Positions 1-11,229 of a stretch of DNA of 46,970 bases are shown piece after piece; within the stretch, counting starts at the first letter, position 1, and each line of letters starts with the position of its first letter. The stretch is taken from NCBI RefSeq assembly GCF_001039355.2, contig NW_019776164.1, forward strand, positions 52,072-99,041. The letters are read 5' to 3'. Made by a program: the position numbers and the translations under genes. The DNA comes from Lingula anatina. Lineage: Eukaryota > Brachiopoda > Lingulata > Lingulida > Lingulidae. Below the pieces are notes generated by a model. The model was not told the DNA's origin, did not search any database, and saw only the letters and a list, made by a program, of their open reading frames with translations.

Positions 1-2006
1 TATGTACAAATCCCTCTGTATCAATTGTCCATAGGCACAATTGTTCTACCCCAGCCCCCCCCCTCCCCCCCCCCGGCTTGCATACTTTTATTGAACTGAG
101 ACACGGACTTGACGCAGCTTACCCCTCCAAACTAACAGGGTGACATGGGCAATTTTTACAAATAATTAAACTTAGATGTATCAGAGCTCTGTCGTGTCGT
201 ACAATTGGTTGTTTTGGGAGCCATGCATCCACATGTAAGGTGAATGAAACCGTAAGTTAGTTCAACTCAGAGGCGGATCCAGGTTTATTCGAAGGGGGTT
301 CCACGTATGCGAAGGTAGCCTCCTTTTAAATAAATATACCGGTAATAAGAATATTGAAACTTTTTTAATTGCGAGAATATATCTGACTAAATGATGATTT
401 TATTATAAATGGAAATAAAGATGCGATGTGTGGTACATATGCTGTGATTACGCTGTTCTTCATCTGTTGCGTTAGTCTACATTTTGCTGGGAATTTTAAA
501 AATCTGTGCGTACAAATTTTGAAGGTCTGGTTACGCCCCTGATCGGGAAAAGTTTTTGTTAGAGCTCAGGCAAGTTGACAATGAAATTTTGAAGAAAAAA
601 AAAATGTCAAAAAGATGATCACAGGTAAATTGCAGTTATGGTACTGGAATATAATTTATGAATTTTTGTATAATTTATGGTGGTGATGCCATTAAGCTAG
701 GTCACATTTCGTCTGTTCATTAGTGAATGGGGATTTTGTTCTGATTAAAAGCAAATATCAAAGGAATTCATTTTATTTATATTTATTGTTATTATTATTG
801 TTTTTTTTTTTTTTTTTGGGGGGGAGACTAGATCTTTTTATCTTTGCCCAGCAGCAGAACTTGTTTAAGTTGATTTGTTATTTTCATTATATTCATCACT
901 AACATTTCTTCTTCACATTTTCATTATTTACAAACTGAACTTGGTCAAGTACTTGGGTCCCAAATTTAAATTAAGATAAAGTTGAACATGAAATGTGAAA
1001 AACAAAATAACTGTAGTGGAAAATAACTTATTAGGCATAAATTGTGCTTTCTTCATTCGTGAAGGAGGTGGTGTTTTGTGAAACATTTATTTTAAAGAAA
1101 AGGTTACCCAAATTTGTAACTTTGGGCCAGAGGGTAAATTCCAAGGCATATCTATAAAAAATTGAATTTTGCTCCTTGACATGTAAATTATTGGATTGTC
1201 ATAATTATTTTGTGGAAATAAAAAAATCTGTTTCAGACTCCCGTCATGAAAGACTTTATTGCTTTTCAAGTATTTTTATAACAAATTACATTATTTGAAA
1301 AATTAACATTTTTGCCTATGACAAGCCATTGAATGCATTTAAAGTAACACGTAGACATTCACATATGGCAGACAATGAACTTTCAGTACTTCCATTTTCA
1401 CCACGGTATATCTTATGGCAAAAAAAATTCTTATTTTTGACGCACTCTTATCATGGAGATCAAGACTGCTTACATTTCTTTTTTTTTTTTTTTGTGACAG
1501 TAAAAACAAATTTATAACCTGAAAACCTGTTTTAACATCATCATACTATTCTCAATGGTTTTGGATAATGGATATCTTGCTGATAAAGAGGGAAACTACT
1601 GAAATTTACAAGAAAATTTAATTTGCACAAAAGTCTAATGTGCATTGAATGCCTTAAAAAGAAAATCAGTGAATAGTTGATATAGGCATGCATCAAAATA
1701 ATGCTGCTATAAAAATACTGACCTTAGCAAAGTGCACATTACTTGTGTGCACTTATTTCATGTACAAAAGACTTAAATGAAAAAAAAATATACTATAAAA
1801 ATTACTTTGATAATGAATATGGTCAAAATATTTCCCTTTCTTTCACTTCCTTAGAGTTAATAATATAAGCACATTTTGACCTCCTTTGGATATGTAAAAT
1901 GAGCAAATAAGTATATGTAGCCCTATCATTTTATATAAATTTTTCCTTGTTAAGAAAGTTTATGGAAGTCCACTTGGCTGCTGGTTCAATACATTTAAGG
2001 CACAAT
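1..2006. other. Non-coding left flank and NUDT19 3' side
   Basis: No gene is seen. The stretch is T- and A-rich. It holds a C-tract near 50-75, a transposon-like element at 268-541, T-tracts near 799-816 and 1479-1493, and the 3' flank of the minus-strand NUDT19 gene. Open frames at 1087-1269 and 1329-1517 are low-complexity and resemble no known family. Confidence 0.6.
268..541. mobile_element. Short inverted-repeat element, CAGRGGCGG ends
   Basis: The left end reads cagaggcggatccagg and the right end ctggttacgcccctg, which are imperfect inverted complements. The same kind of end occurs at 20340-20468 and 41825-41985, so this is probably one copy of a dispersed non-autonomous family. I see no clear target duplication at this copy. 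Confidence 0.5.
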
Positions 2007-3821
2007 TCACAATTTATTCAACAGTGGTGTCCTCAATTCCCCTTGATATAGACCTAGATGTCCATACGACGCCACATTTGAAACAATCTTCGAATCCTGC
2101 GGTGAATTCAACTCCAGTCTATTCAACGAAGCACACCCTTCCCTAAACTCCTTCAGAGTGACCACGGAATCCGTCTCCGAGTCCGATACTCCATAGAGGT
2201 CAGGCTCAGCAGGGTAGCGGTCATCTCCTGGCCACAGCTCGGCCACTCCGTCCCTGCATGGCACCAGCACTGGCAGCCAGCGTTCCATGCCGTTCTGTTC
2301 GCGCGTTACACTGAACCTTTGCAGGTGCTCTATGCTAGGGTGGTTACATAGTCCACTACATGTGAATACTTGAGGGGGAGGAAGATAAATCAGATGAGCC
2401 CGATGGTCAAGCAGAGCATCAACAGGACTGACCCACTCAGCCTTGACCATCTCCCGTTGACAGTGTGACACGTCCAAGAGATCATCTATACAGCACAGGA
2501 AGAATAAAGCGTCGTATCTCCGCGGGGCAAGCTTGTGATCTGCCCCTTTTCCGGGCTTTACGCCGGCGGTAGGGGTCAGCCAATTGAACCACTCCCTTAA
2601 TGCCCATACATCAGGCACTATACTAAACTCCTTACACATGGCTAGAAAGTTGTTGGCATTGGAGTCCACTTTAGACTGCCACTGGTCAAGGACTGACCAT
2701 TCTAAATCACAGTGGTCAGCTATTTTAAGTCCACTGTTATTGTAGAACTTCCCAGAATTTGTGACTTCTGACTTTTGGCCACTGAAATGTGATTTAAGAA
2801 TTGTAAAAGTCAAAGTCAACTTATCATTAAAAAATTATGATTAAACATTTAATACTTAACAGAAAATTATAAATGGACACTTTTTCTCTTTATACTTTTG
2901 ATACCATTACTTTTTAATTAAAAATAACCCTTTTCACTTTGTTTTTATTTGCAAAGTCTACAGAACATATCTTTTATGGATTTTAGACTCTAAAGAAATA
3001 AATTAATGTATTATAATTATGTTTTAAAGAAATTCAAAGATGAATAGTTCTAGGACATATTAGTAAAAATACAAGTACATGTATTTGCATAACTCTTTTA
3101 TATCAGCTTTTTATTGCTTTTGATTTTGTTAAATATAAGTGTGTGTGTGTGTGTGTGTGTGCTTGTGTGAGTTTCACAAAATAGCAAAATAATTTTAAAG
3201 CAGGTTAAAATTTATGCAAGTATTACACAAAATCTGTGCATTACTGACGTGTCTCAAAGGTTCACTTTTTACTGTCTATTATTATTATTATTATTATCAT
3301 CTATTTATTTTGAATGATACTGAAAACAACATAGGTATGCTGATAGAATATATAGGCTGAATTATAATTTCAAGTGAAGTCTAAGACTCAGGGTGTTCAA
3401 CTTACTGTGATTGCCTGATAAATCTCCTGCCCAGTAAAATACCAGATTCCTCGTACGTTTCCCGTATTGCACAGATGCGAAAAGCCACTTCCCTCGGCAA
3501 CGCAACTTCAGAGCCAGACACTTTCTGTCGAGGCCGAGTGCGAAACGCCGCAGGCCGAGGGCCTGGAATATCCGAGAATTTCTTCAGTTCTTCCACCCCT
3601 ACGCCAGCGGACTCAAACAGCTTTACCCATTCCGAAGACTCATCAGCCGGATCCAACACACCCCCGGGAAATACGTTCGCACTGGGCATGAAGCCGCTAC
3701 GAGAGCTTCGTTTCAGCATCAAGAGTTTATAATCGAATGGGATCAAAGTCCCCTGACGGGACGCATTCGGTGCTTTCGCGGCTAGGACTAGCGTCGCTGC
3801 TTCCTTCCAAGGCGATGACAT
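2007..3821 (-). CDS. NUDT19: Nudix hydrolase NUDT19 (acyl-CoA diphosphatase), two exons
   Basis: Family role: peroxisomal Nudix enzyme that hydrolyses CoA and acyl-CoAs. Exon 1 is 3406-3821, with donor CACA|GTAAGT. Exon 2 is 2007-2781, with acceptor TTTCAG|TGGCC. Phases match: CA+T gives His. The product is about 396 residues; human is 375. Visible landmarks are an N-terminal SIVLAA-like strand (ATLVLAAK), RSGFMPSANVFPGGVLD, the Nudix core REVAFRICAIRETYEESG, then PDVWALREWFNWLTP, RYDALFFLCC, a YLPPPQ segment and GMERWLPVLVP. All follow the order known for NUDT19. I chose Met at 3821 because MSSPWKEAA aligns with the family start; an in-frame upstream Met lies at 3854. The protein ends in NKL, a weak variant of the C-terminal peroxisomal signal (human ends SHL). 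No frameshift or stop is seen. Confidence 0.93.
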
Positions 3822-3854
3822 CGTGTTAAAGTGACGGAAAAGAAGGCGGTGCAT

Positions 3855-4030
3855 ACCTACATACTGGCATTCAAGAACTGGGTCATATATGATTGTGAAA
3901 CTTGATTGATAATACTGTCAACGTGTACCCGCCCGTGCAAGGACAAGGCATGTTTATTCCGGAAGTTGACTACCGGAAGTAATGATGGGATTGTGTTAGA
4001 GGAGCTTGTGATTGCTCGGATATGTGTCAC
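3855..4030 (-). promoter_or_regulatory. NUDT19 upstream promoter with paired ETS-type sites
   Basis: Two copies of CCGGAAGT lie at 3959-3966 and 3973-3980, about 140-160 bp upstream of the chosen start codon. Paired ETS/GABP-type sites are typical of TATA-less housekeeping promoters. No TATA box is evident. Factor binding is inferred. Confidence 0.5.
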
Positions 4031-4039
4031 ATCTAACAC

Positions 4040-4330
4040 ACTGGAATAAGCTTACAAATTTTATCAATCAAATGTGATAAGTAGACGCTAAACATCAGAA
4101 CTTTGTCGATAACAGTTGTCATTCTTCCTTTATTTTATTTTGTAATGTTGTATGGAAACGATTATCTTCTTTAGGCTTATTGTAGATGCCATGTAATTTT
4201 AATTAAAGAAGCAAATTCGGAATAATCAGTCCAAAATGGCCAAACGTGAGGGCCTACATTGTAATGCACTTTTTGTAGGCTTATCTCATCTTTTCGTACA
4301 ATTCACCTTTTCTATGAGTTTATGCAAAAA

Positions 4331-4365
<35 letters not shown>

Positions 4366-5139
4366 AAAAATAAAAATAGCAATAAGAATCCCCTGGAAAT
4401 TGTATCGTTTAAAGACGTCAAATGGCGATAAGGACTGGGTAACAAAAGCCGGTACCAAAAAGAGAGGCTTACATCACCGGAGGCACATATGTCTTACCTG
4501 GAACATTAAAGCAATAATAACTCTTCGTTTTGGCCAAAAAATGAATTTTCCTGGAGTAAACAACAATTTTCCCTTACTTACCAATGGTTAATGAATCCAT
4601 TTTTACATTCAAAGTTAGTCCCTGGTTTTTTTCTAAAAAGTTTGGTTTTTTGTTAAAATCTCTTAAGAGACTATAACAGAGTATAGCCATCAATGGAGGT
4701 CACGTGATCTGAAGACAAGCTTAGATATCAGAATAATAGCTATAACTGCTGTTTTTGTCGTAAAATTATTATCGTAGAGTTATTCACAATGTTTTGATTG
4801 TGAAATATAGATCTCCTACGAAGAGTTATTATCCCTTTAATATGACTCATATAATGTCTCTCAGTACGACTTATATTTTCTGCATAGCCCTAAAATGACA
4901 TTTATATTGAGCAGCGCGCTCTCTCCTCTGGACCGACGCCAGACGCCATCTGATGTCTCCGGGCTAAATATTTTTATTGCCACTGTTTTTCGGACAAAAC
5001 TCTCTCCTTCATCGTGTGTGCCTCTGCAGATTTTTACCGGCATATGATAGGAAAAACCAGAAAAGTACTCAGAGAGCACGAGACCTTCGCCAACACAAAT
5101 AATAAACCAATAATTCACCATTAATTAATCAATGGACCT
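4040..5139. other. Intergenic, AT-rich
   Basis: Contains an (AATA)n microsatellite at about 4328-4372 and otherwise unique-looking AT-rich DNA. The 86-codon minus frame at 4861-5121 has no recognisable domain and I do not call it a gene. Confidence 0.5.
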
Positions 5140-5290
5140 TCGACAAAGTCTAATCACTAAAATTAAAGTTAGTTCATTTTTGACCTATCCTGAAAATCTT
5201 CACCAAAATCCATCCATATCTTTGAGTTAGGCTGGTGACGAACAAACAAACAAACAAACAAACAAACACAAACAAACAAACGAACAGTCA
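5140..5290 (+). mobile_element. SINE-like 3' end with (AAAC)n tail
   Basis: A segment reading about tccatatctttgagttaggc and then tggtgacgaac runs into an (AAAC)n array at 5236-5283. This arrangement is the usual look of a retroposed SINE 3' end in invertebrate genomes. The 5' boundary and target duplication are not resolved. Confidence 0.4.
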
Positions 5291-5455
5291 AACGGAGGTG
5301 TGTTTTTTTTTTCTTTTCCTATTTTTTTTTTACATACTTAATTGCTGCAGAAGCCAGAGATGACATTGCTGAAAGGTCATTGTCAGAGAAAGACTTTTAA
5401 ACGTGTTTTCTCTAACCTGTACTTATCATACGGGATCCCGGACTTCCGTTCCTAG

Positions 5456-5668
5456 CACCCCATTCTCATAGATTAGATCGACCTACATTGGATCGACCTA
5501 ACTCCCTGGGGGTTCACGCTAAATAGCTGTCAGCCGGGCGGACACGAAAGTTATTTACCCCTTAAAGCTTGTAGTAGGCGGAGACGGACACTTAAGGGGG
5601 ATTATCTGACAGTAATCTAGTGAGACTCCCCGCGGTGATAGATCGATCTAAAAGTTGTGAGAACAGAG
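5456..5668 (+). mobile_element. Family A miniature inverted-repeat element, copy 1
   Basis: A 213-bp element with subterminal inverted repeats around TCGATCTA. Its shared core includes aactccctgggggttcacgc, a TTA-CCCCnTTA stretch, cttgtagtaggcgg and ctgacagtaatctagtgaga. It is flanked by CCTAG at 5451-5455 and 5669-5673. The host sequence it interrupts occurs uninterrupted at 34055-34105 (cttccattccttggactacc). That supports real insertion with a 4-5 bp target duplication. Confidence 0.8.
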
Positions 5669-5752
5669 CCTAGGACTACCATTCCTGTCCTGATCATACC
5701 GGGTTGATTTACTGTACCTGGAGACTGAAATAGAAATGTCGTCTGCGACAGA

Positions 5753-6390
5753 AAAAAAAAAAAAAACAAGTCCAGATTACGTAAGGATGGAGTAATCGTT
5801 TGTTTTTGTCTTATATAAGTCTTGGAGGGAAAATGGAAGGAGTTTTTTCAGAACCTGGGGGAGGTGGGGGGGCTTGATCCTGAATGAAGTCAGCCCTTGA
5901 AATGAAGACATAGATTTCGATATTTCTCAAAATTTCAACGAATATGTGAGTCTTTTTTCAGGAGGTTAAAAGTAAGAGACGAAGCATAGTTGACGAAAGT
6001 AATTAGTGTACACACATCAAGATAATAAATTTTGATGGATAGGCTTCTGCAGGCGATTCACCTCTTTTNAAAAAAAAAAAAAACCAAGTCCAGATTACGT
6101 AAGGATGGAGTAATCGTTTGTTTTTGTCTTATATAAGTTTTGGAGGGAAAATGGAAGGAGTTTTTTCAGAACCTGGGGGAGGTGGGGGGGGGGGGGGGCT
6201 TGATCCTGAATGAAGTCAGCCCTTGAAATGAAGACATAGATTTCGATATTTCTCAAAATTTCAACGAATATGTGAGTCTTTTTTCAGGAGGTAAGAGACG
6301 AAGCATAGTTGACGAAAGTAATTAGTGTACACACAGCAAGATAATAAATTTTGATGGATAGGCTTCTGCAGGCGATTCACCTGTTTTAAT
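5753..6390. repeat. Near-identical tandem pair around an N
   Basis: The block from caagtccagattacgtaagg (5767) to about 6068 recurs from 6085 to about 6386, offset 318. The copies differ by G-tract length, a 7-nt deletion and a few substitutions. The undetermined base at 6069 lies exactly between them. This may be a true duplication, or two haplotypes joined end to end in assembly. Confidence 0.75.
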
Positions 6391-6889
6391 TTTTTTTTTT
6401 TTAAAATCCTTTAACCAGGAATGTTCTATCGTCTGTGACCTTGGCAGTTTGCTACATTTGTTTCAAGCTGCAATTATATAAAAAAGAAAATTTATGCAAA
6501 TTGATCATGTCGCGGATGTGAGGTCACCTTGGTGTGCAGACTTAATATTAACCACGGCATTTGGAGCCACATTAATTTGGAGTCACCATATTTAAGGGGA
6601 AGGGCTTAATAACGCCGTTAAAGTGTAAATTATATAAAACGTGTCACTCTGTGCCAGGGAAGATGCACATGTCTTTAAGAGGCACAGACAAGCACAGGTA
6701 ACGTTTACGAGTTCTCTCCTTTGTTTTAACGAGATGCTGTGACATGCCTTTGGGTCAAGGAAAACGCCGACTTAAGGACTGTTTCATTAATTATCGAAAG
6801 TTACACCGAGCACTTGGCTTGCACATCTAGCCGAGGTACGGCGTTTGTTCAGCTGGTCGCCAGAAATGTAAGTGAAAGGAGTGTGTGGC

Positions 6890-7022
6890 TGTGTAACACA
6901 CTCGCACACGCACGCACGCACGCATACACACACACACACGCAAGCACGCATGCACGCACGCAAACACACACACATGGACAGAGTATAAGATAAACTGAGT
7001 GTTTGTGTTTTTGCGTCCGCGC

Positions 7023-7079
<57 letters not shown>

Positions 7080-7108
7080 GGTGGGTGTGTTTGTGTGCGC
7101 GCGCGCGC
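6890..7108. repeat. (CA)n followed by (TG)n, with CG runs
   Basis: A CA/CGCA-rich block (6890-6975) is followed by a TG/CG-rich block (7000-7108). The two are roughly self-complementary and made of alternating purine-pyrimidine. Open frames here are artefacts of the repeat. Such DNA is prone to Z-form or cruciform structure (inference). Confidence 0.8.
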
Positions 7109-7109
7109 T

Positions 7110-8160
7110 CTTGGGCTCGTGTATATTATACAACCACCTTATCAGACACTGGTGAATATTTTGATTTCAGTTAACTTAGTAGATAATCGTAAACCAAGGT
7201 AAGTATCCATTTAGTTTGAAGTTCATGTCAACCTCGTCGTTAAAATATAGAGGGAGATTCCATTAACATCCATAAAATGACTTGAAAGAGGCTTTAATAT
7301 CGAAGAACAAAGAGTGTTAGCTTAACTGTTGACTGAAGAAAAAATAACATGGGCCTATATCACGAAAGTTCTCAGGTCGGTTGTCAAGTTCTTGAGATAG
7401 TCTAAGCTGCTAAAATCGGGCATCACGTCATAGAAAAGTCGAGGCATGCGACGTTTTAGATTCTTTAAGGATCCGAGAGACACTCACCTTAGTCGACTAG
7501 ATAATTCTTAGTAGGCTCAGGAATTCAGACCATTTTTGAAACTGAGTGTGCTACACAGCTGATGCGGGCCGAAATGATTTACAGTAATAGTCCCGCATCA
7601 TGGAGGTTTTATTGCACTGCATTTAGAGTTAAGTAGTCTGTATATAATACCTTTTTGATTTTCCGGACATGTTGTGACGACCTCGTGCATGTCATTGTTT
7701 ATTAATGTATTCCTCGTAGTAGTAGTGGAACCCGCTTTGCATTCAGGAATATTAATGGCGTCTTGGACGTCTTGACTTAAAATATGTCAAATCGCACGCG
7801 CACACACAGACATAGGCCTACATCTGACAACCAGTTTTATTTGTACGTTTAATTTTGTTTTCAACAATAAATATTGTAGGGATGAATAAGCAAAAATGCT
7901 CGTTAGCTTGGTAGTTGTATCATATCAATTAATCAAAATGTTTTCTGAATCAAAAATTTTTTCCTCTTTTTAAAAATGCCAAGAAACATTGGATTTGTTA
8001 ATAAAATTAGACCATAAAATTAGTGCTGCAGTCCCAACACTCCCATACGTTTTTAATGCCTTTTTTTGTATCTTTTCGCAATAATTGAATTTGACCACTC
8101 GATCTAATTAGAGTTCTAATGAGACTGGCAAGTTGTTCAAATGAAATGGACAGTTGCTCT
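7110..8160. other. Intergenic, no gene seen
   Basis: Unique-looking AT-rich sequence with no recognisable coding domain, RNA gene or transposon end. Confidence 0.4.
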
Positions 8161-8164
8161 TTAA

Positions 8165-8690
8165 AAAATTTAAACCAAGAGTAATATTTTATTGACAGTT
8201 CTTAGAGAAATATTGGTGACCAATGCAGATTGCAGACAGAACTGGTGTAATGTGATCGTACTTGTGAATTTTGGACTCCAATAGACTGAAGTTTTCTATT
8301 TGCTAGTTTGGTATTCCAAATAGGAGGCTATTGCAATAATTGAGTCTAGAAGTAAAAAAATACATGGATGAGCAGCTTTGTTTGCTTGCTGTCAATAATG
8401 TGAAGAATCTTAGAAATTCGTTGCAGACTAAAATATGATAATTTATACACTTCCTTTATGTGTGATCTCATCTCACATTTGTAAAAACTACAATCAAGTT
8501 TCTAACTACAGCTATGTGCTTTTTTATAACAGAATCGCCAACTCTGATACTATCTAGATAGGTACTGAATTTCAAAAACCTAGAGCTGAAATTTACCAAT
8601 TCAGTTTTGCCTACATCATTGAAGACTAAAATAGTTGGACTTGAGCCAGGATCTGAGTTCATACATACAAGCCTCAATAATTGCTTTTTT
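8165..8690 (-). pseudogene. Decayed CR1-like non-LTR reverse transcriptase
   Basis: On the minus strand, 8677-8468 encodes KTELVNFSSRF, then SIRVGDSVIKK and VRNLIVVF. Continuing in shifting frames are LQRISKILHII, TSRLNYCNSLLFGIPN and KYDHITPVLSAICIGHQY. This is the order of the 3' half of CR1/L2-type reverse transcriptases (RVGDS-VRNLGV, SRLDYCNSLL, KYDHITPVL-LHWLPV). Frameshifts and stops near 8360 and 8298, and a missing piece between GIPN and KYDH, show it is dead. No other element parts are seen. Confidence 0.75.
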
Positions 8691-8729
8691 TATCACAATC
8701 ATTTCCATTAATAGCTAGCATACATCTAG

Positions 8730-8933
8730 GGGCGCATTCCCATAGATTTTAGATCGATCTATCCCCGTGGGGAGTCTCACTAGATTACTGTCAGATAATC
8801 CGGCTTAAATGTCCGTCCCGCCCACTACAAGCTGTAAGGGGGTAACTGACGGTTGGCTGACTGCAATTTAGCGTGAACCCCCAGGGAGTTAGGTCGATCT
8901 AGTAAGCTCGATCTAAATCTCTGGGAATGCCCT
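8730..8933 (-). mobile_element. Family A miniature element, copy 2
   Basis: Reverse orientation relative to copy 1. It starts ggcgcattcccatagatttt and ends atctctgggaatgcc. It contains the shared core (gagtctcactagattactgt, cccagggagttaggtcgatc). CTAG flanks it at 8726-8729 and 8934-8937, a probable 4-bp target duplication. Confidence 0.75.
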
Positions 8934-9095
8934 CTAGGAATTTTCAGCTAGTGTAAAATAATTATCATCTATCAATGTTCGGGATAGTTCATTTGAAATA
9001 CATACCACAACGCAGGGTACTATTACATGCTTGATTAAAAACGAACATTATGTCTCGAGTCATATTATTGGCTATTAGGACTCATTTCCAATGAC

Positions 9096-9300
9096 ACTAT
9101 CGGTCTATGCAGATCGATCCAACTCTGCGGGGACTCTTGCTGAATGCAATCAGCTTAACACGCCTCCTCTTGTTGAGTAATACACGGAAAAGTTGGTGAC
9201 ACGATTACGTTGGGAACAAGAGGAAGCGTGTCATTCATTTCAGTTGATTGCATTCAGCGAGACCCCCCACAAAGTTGGCTCGACCTACATAGACAAATAG
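9096..9300. mobile_element. Family B miniature element, copy 1
   Basis: Left part: actatcggtctatgcagatc, then gatccaactctgcggggact. Right part: gcattcagcgagacccccca, then a diverged mirror of the left end. An internal mirrored pair (cctcctcttgtt / aacaagaggaagc) makes it self-complementary. It shares the TCGATC ends and the 'tgcattcagcgaga' block with 14402-14650. Confidence 0.65.
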
Positions 9301-11157
9301 TATCGTTGTTTAGTTTAGTTTGAGGTTTTAGCGCCATATGGCGTCTCCATCTGTTCGTTGCAAAAGGCGAAGACCAAATGACCGTAAATTAGATCACAGG
9401 AATATCCATATTCACTCATTCTCAATATAAAGGTCCACTTAGCATTTTTTATTTTATTAAAAGTAAGCGAGCGGAAGAATTGTTTATCAAAGTGGAACTT
9501 ATCTAACATGAACCTAGAGACTTACAAAATAAAATAATAATTACTAGTTTCATCTGTTCTCACACAAAAAATCACAAACGGACTAAATAAAAAACCTTCG
9601 ATACTGTCGCTTGCAGAACCATCTCGCATTCTCCAATCGATCTAGTTAATTTTTTACTAAAGTAGAAAATCTGCAACTTTTCAGGAAGCGAGTGTGTTGT
9701 CTAACGTCTCAGAAAATGTCTTAAATGTTTATTTCAAAGCTTGCGGCTACTTTCATGGTCTAGCCGGACTTTAAAAATTAAAAATAAAACCTTAGTTAAG
9801 TTTTTTGGCACAAGTCATAATTTTTAGTTGCTTGATTTTTTTTTAGCCACTAATAAAATCTTCACTCGGCTGAAAAGACGTTAAGGAAGAGTTTAAAGTG
9901 TGGCGAGACATTTGACCCTCAGTGACTGCATCAGGACCGAGCTAGATAAAACTGACGAAAAAAGGACTGACGTTCCTTGCTGAAATGCCATGGCAGATGC
10001 GGTGATGACAATAATGATACCATGCTGATAGAGTGAAAATTGCTGAAACTACCAGATTTTGTATATAAATCAAAAATGTAACACGGTGTGTCTGTATTAG
10101 TCTAAACTGCTTATCTCACCCCGAGAACAAGCCAAAGTAGACTGAATTGAGTATTTAATAAATTTATCAGCTCTTCCCTATATTACACACACGCCATGTA
10201 AGAATATTAAGCATGGGTATTAGACGTATTAAGCTGTATCAGAATATAAAGCATTCGCTAATAGGATATCAAACTGAATACGCTCCGAAGGCCAAATTGC
10301 CGGAATAGGATTAACATCCCAGACATTACTGGGCATTATCCGACCTGGCAGAGGCAACAAAATCAATAAAATATGCTTAAATTCATGCACACAGACCAGA
10401 AACCGACAGTTGTATATTCGATGATCGGAATTGTTATGCTGCGTACAGGCAGTTCCGGAGCGATAATAAACGCTACTATCACAAACAGGTCTAGTTAACC
10501 GCAGCATGACCGCAGCAGGTGCAGCCATGGGTTGGTGAAATCTCTCTTCTGGATTAGTAAAGGTTTCGTCCCACTGTATTGCTGCACGGCATGCGCATGC
10601 GCCCCTCACAGCGTACAAGCAGTTCTAGGCAATACAGATCAAAGCAGAATCTGATGTTTTAACACAATCTAGAGGTAAGGCTACCACTGTTAGGGTTATC
10701 CTGTTTAGTCCATTTGGGGGTTAGCCTGGGAGTGTTAGAGTGGCTGCATTGATGGATCGTATTGCCGTCCGGAAAGTGGTGAGATTTACGAGCAAGCAAA
10801 GCCTACACGATCTTCAGTATATAGATCCTGCAGTGCGTGTTATTTCGTGGAGTGCAGCCAAACGTCCATTGGCGTTTTGTTTTCGGTCTCAATTTAGAGA
10901 AGACGAGAGTTAGACACACTTTGGATGGTTGTTATCTGCATTTACAAAGCAATTGCGTCGTTAGGTGAAAAAAAATTAAGTCCGGGTCTTATTTACCGCA
11001 TTCCCCTACTTCTCAATGCGGTTTACAAAAGATATTCGTATGACCGACTTATTTTGGCCCTGCTTCAGACTGTCAGAAGACGTTCTCAATTCCCTGAGGA
11101 GGATATAGCACAGCCAGCTGTCGTATGAGGCACAGAAGGCTAGCATACGAACATCTG
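9300..11157. other. Intergenic, no confident gene
   Basis: Mostly unique sequence. A GCATGCGCATGCGC motif near 10589-10602 resembles an NRF1 site and could mark a promoter. Neither neighbouring frame (10229-10618 minus, 10925-11128 plus) resembles a known family. I see no splice-consistent gene model. Confidence 0.4.
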
Positions 11158-11229
11158 TAGAGCCGCATTTTGCAACTGACCGCATTTTGCAACCGGTTGC
11201 AAAATACGTTCAGTTGCAAAATGCGGTCC
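11158..11229. repeat. Small palindrome built of GCATTTTGCAAC units
   Basis: Two forward copies of CGCATTTTGCAAC are followed by two reverse copies. It sits immediately left of the larger foldback element and shares its terminal motif (agccgcattttgcaact), so it is probably a miniature derivative. Confidence 0.6.

Noticed and set aside
4861-5121. 86-codon minus frame
   Set aside because: No domain, no splice context, and no second line of support.
6739-7202. Several overlapping 60-90 codon frames on both strands
   Set aside because: They are CA/TG repeat read-through (Ala-His-Thr and Cys-Val runs), not proteins.
10229-10618. 129-codon minus frame next to an NRF1-like motif
   Set aside because: Cys-rich but without any family pattern I recognise; the motif alone does not make a gene.
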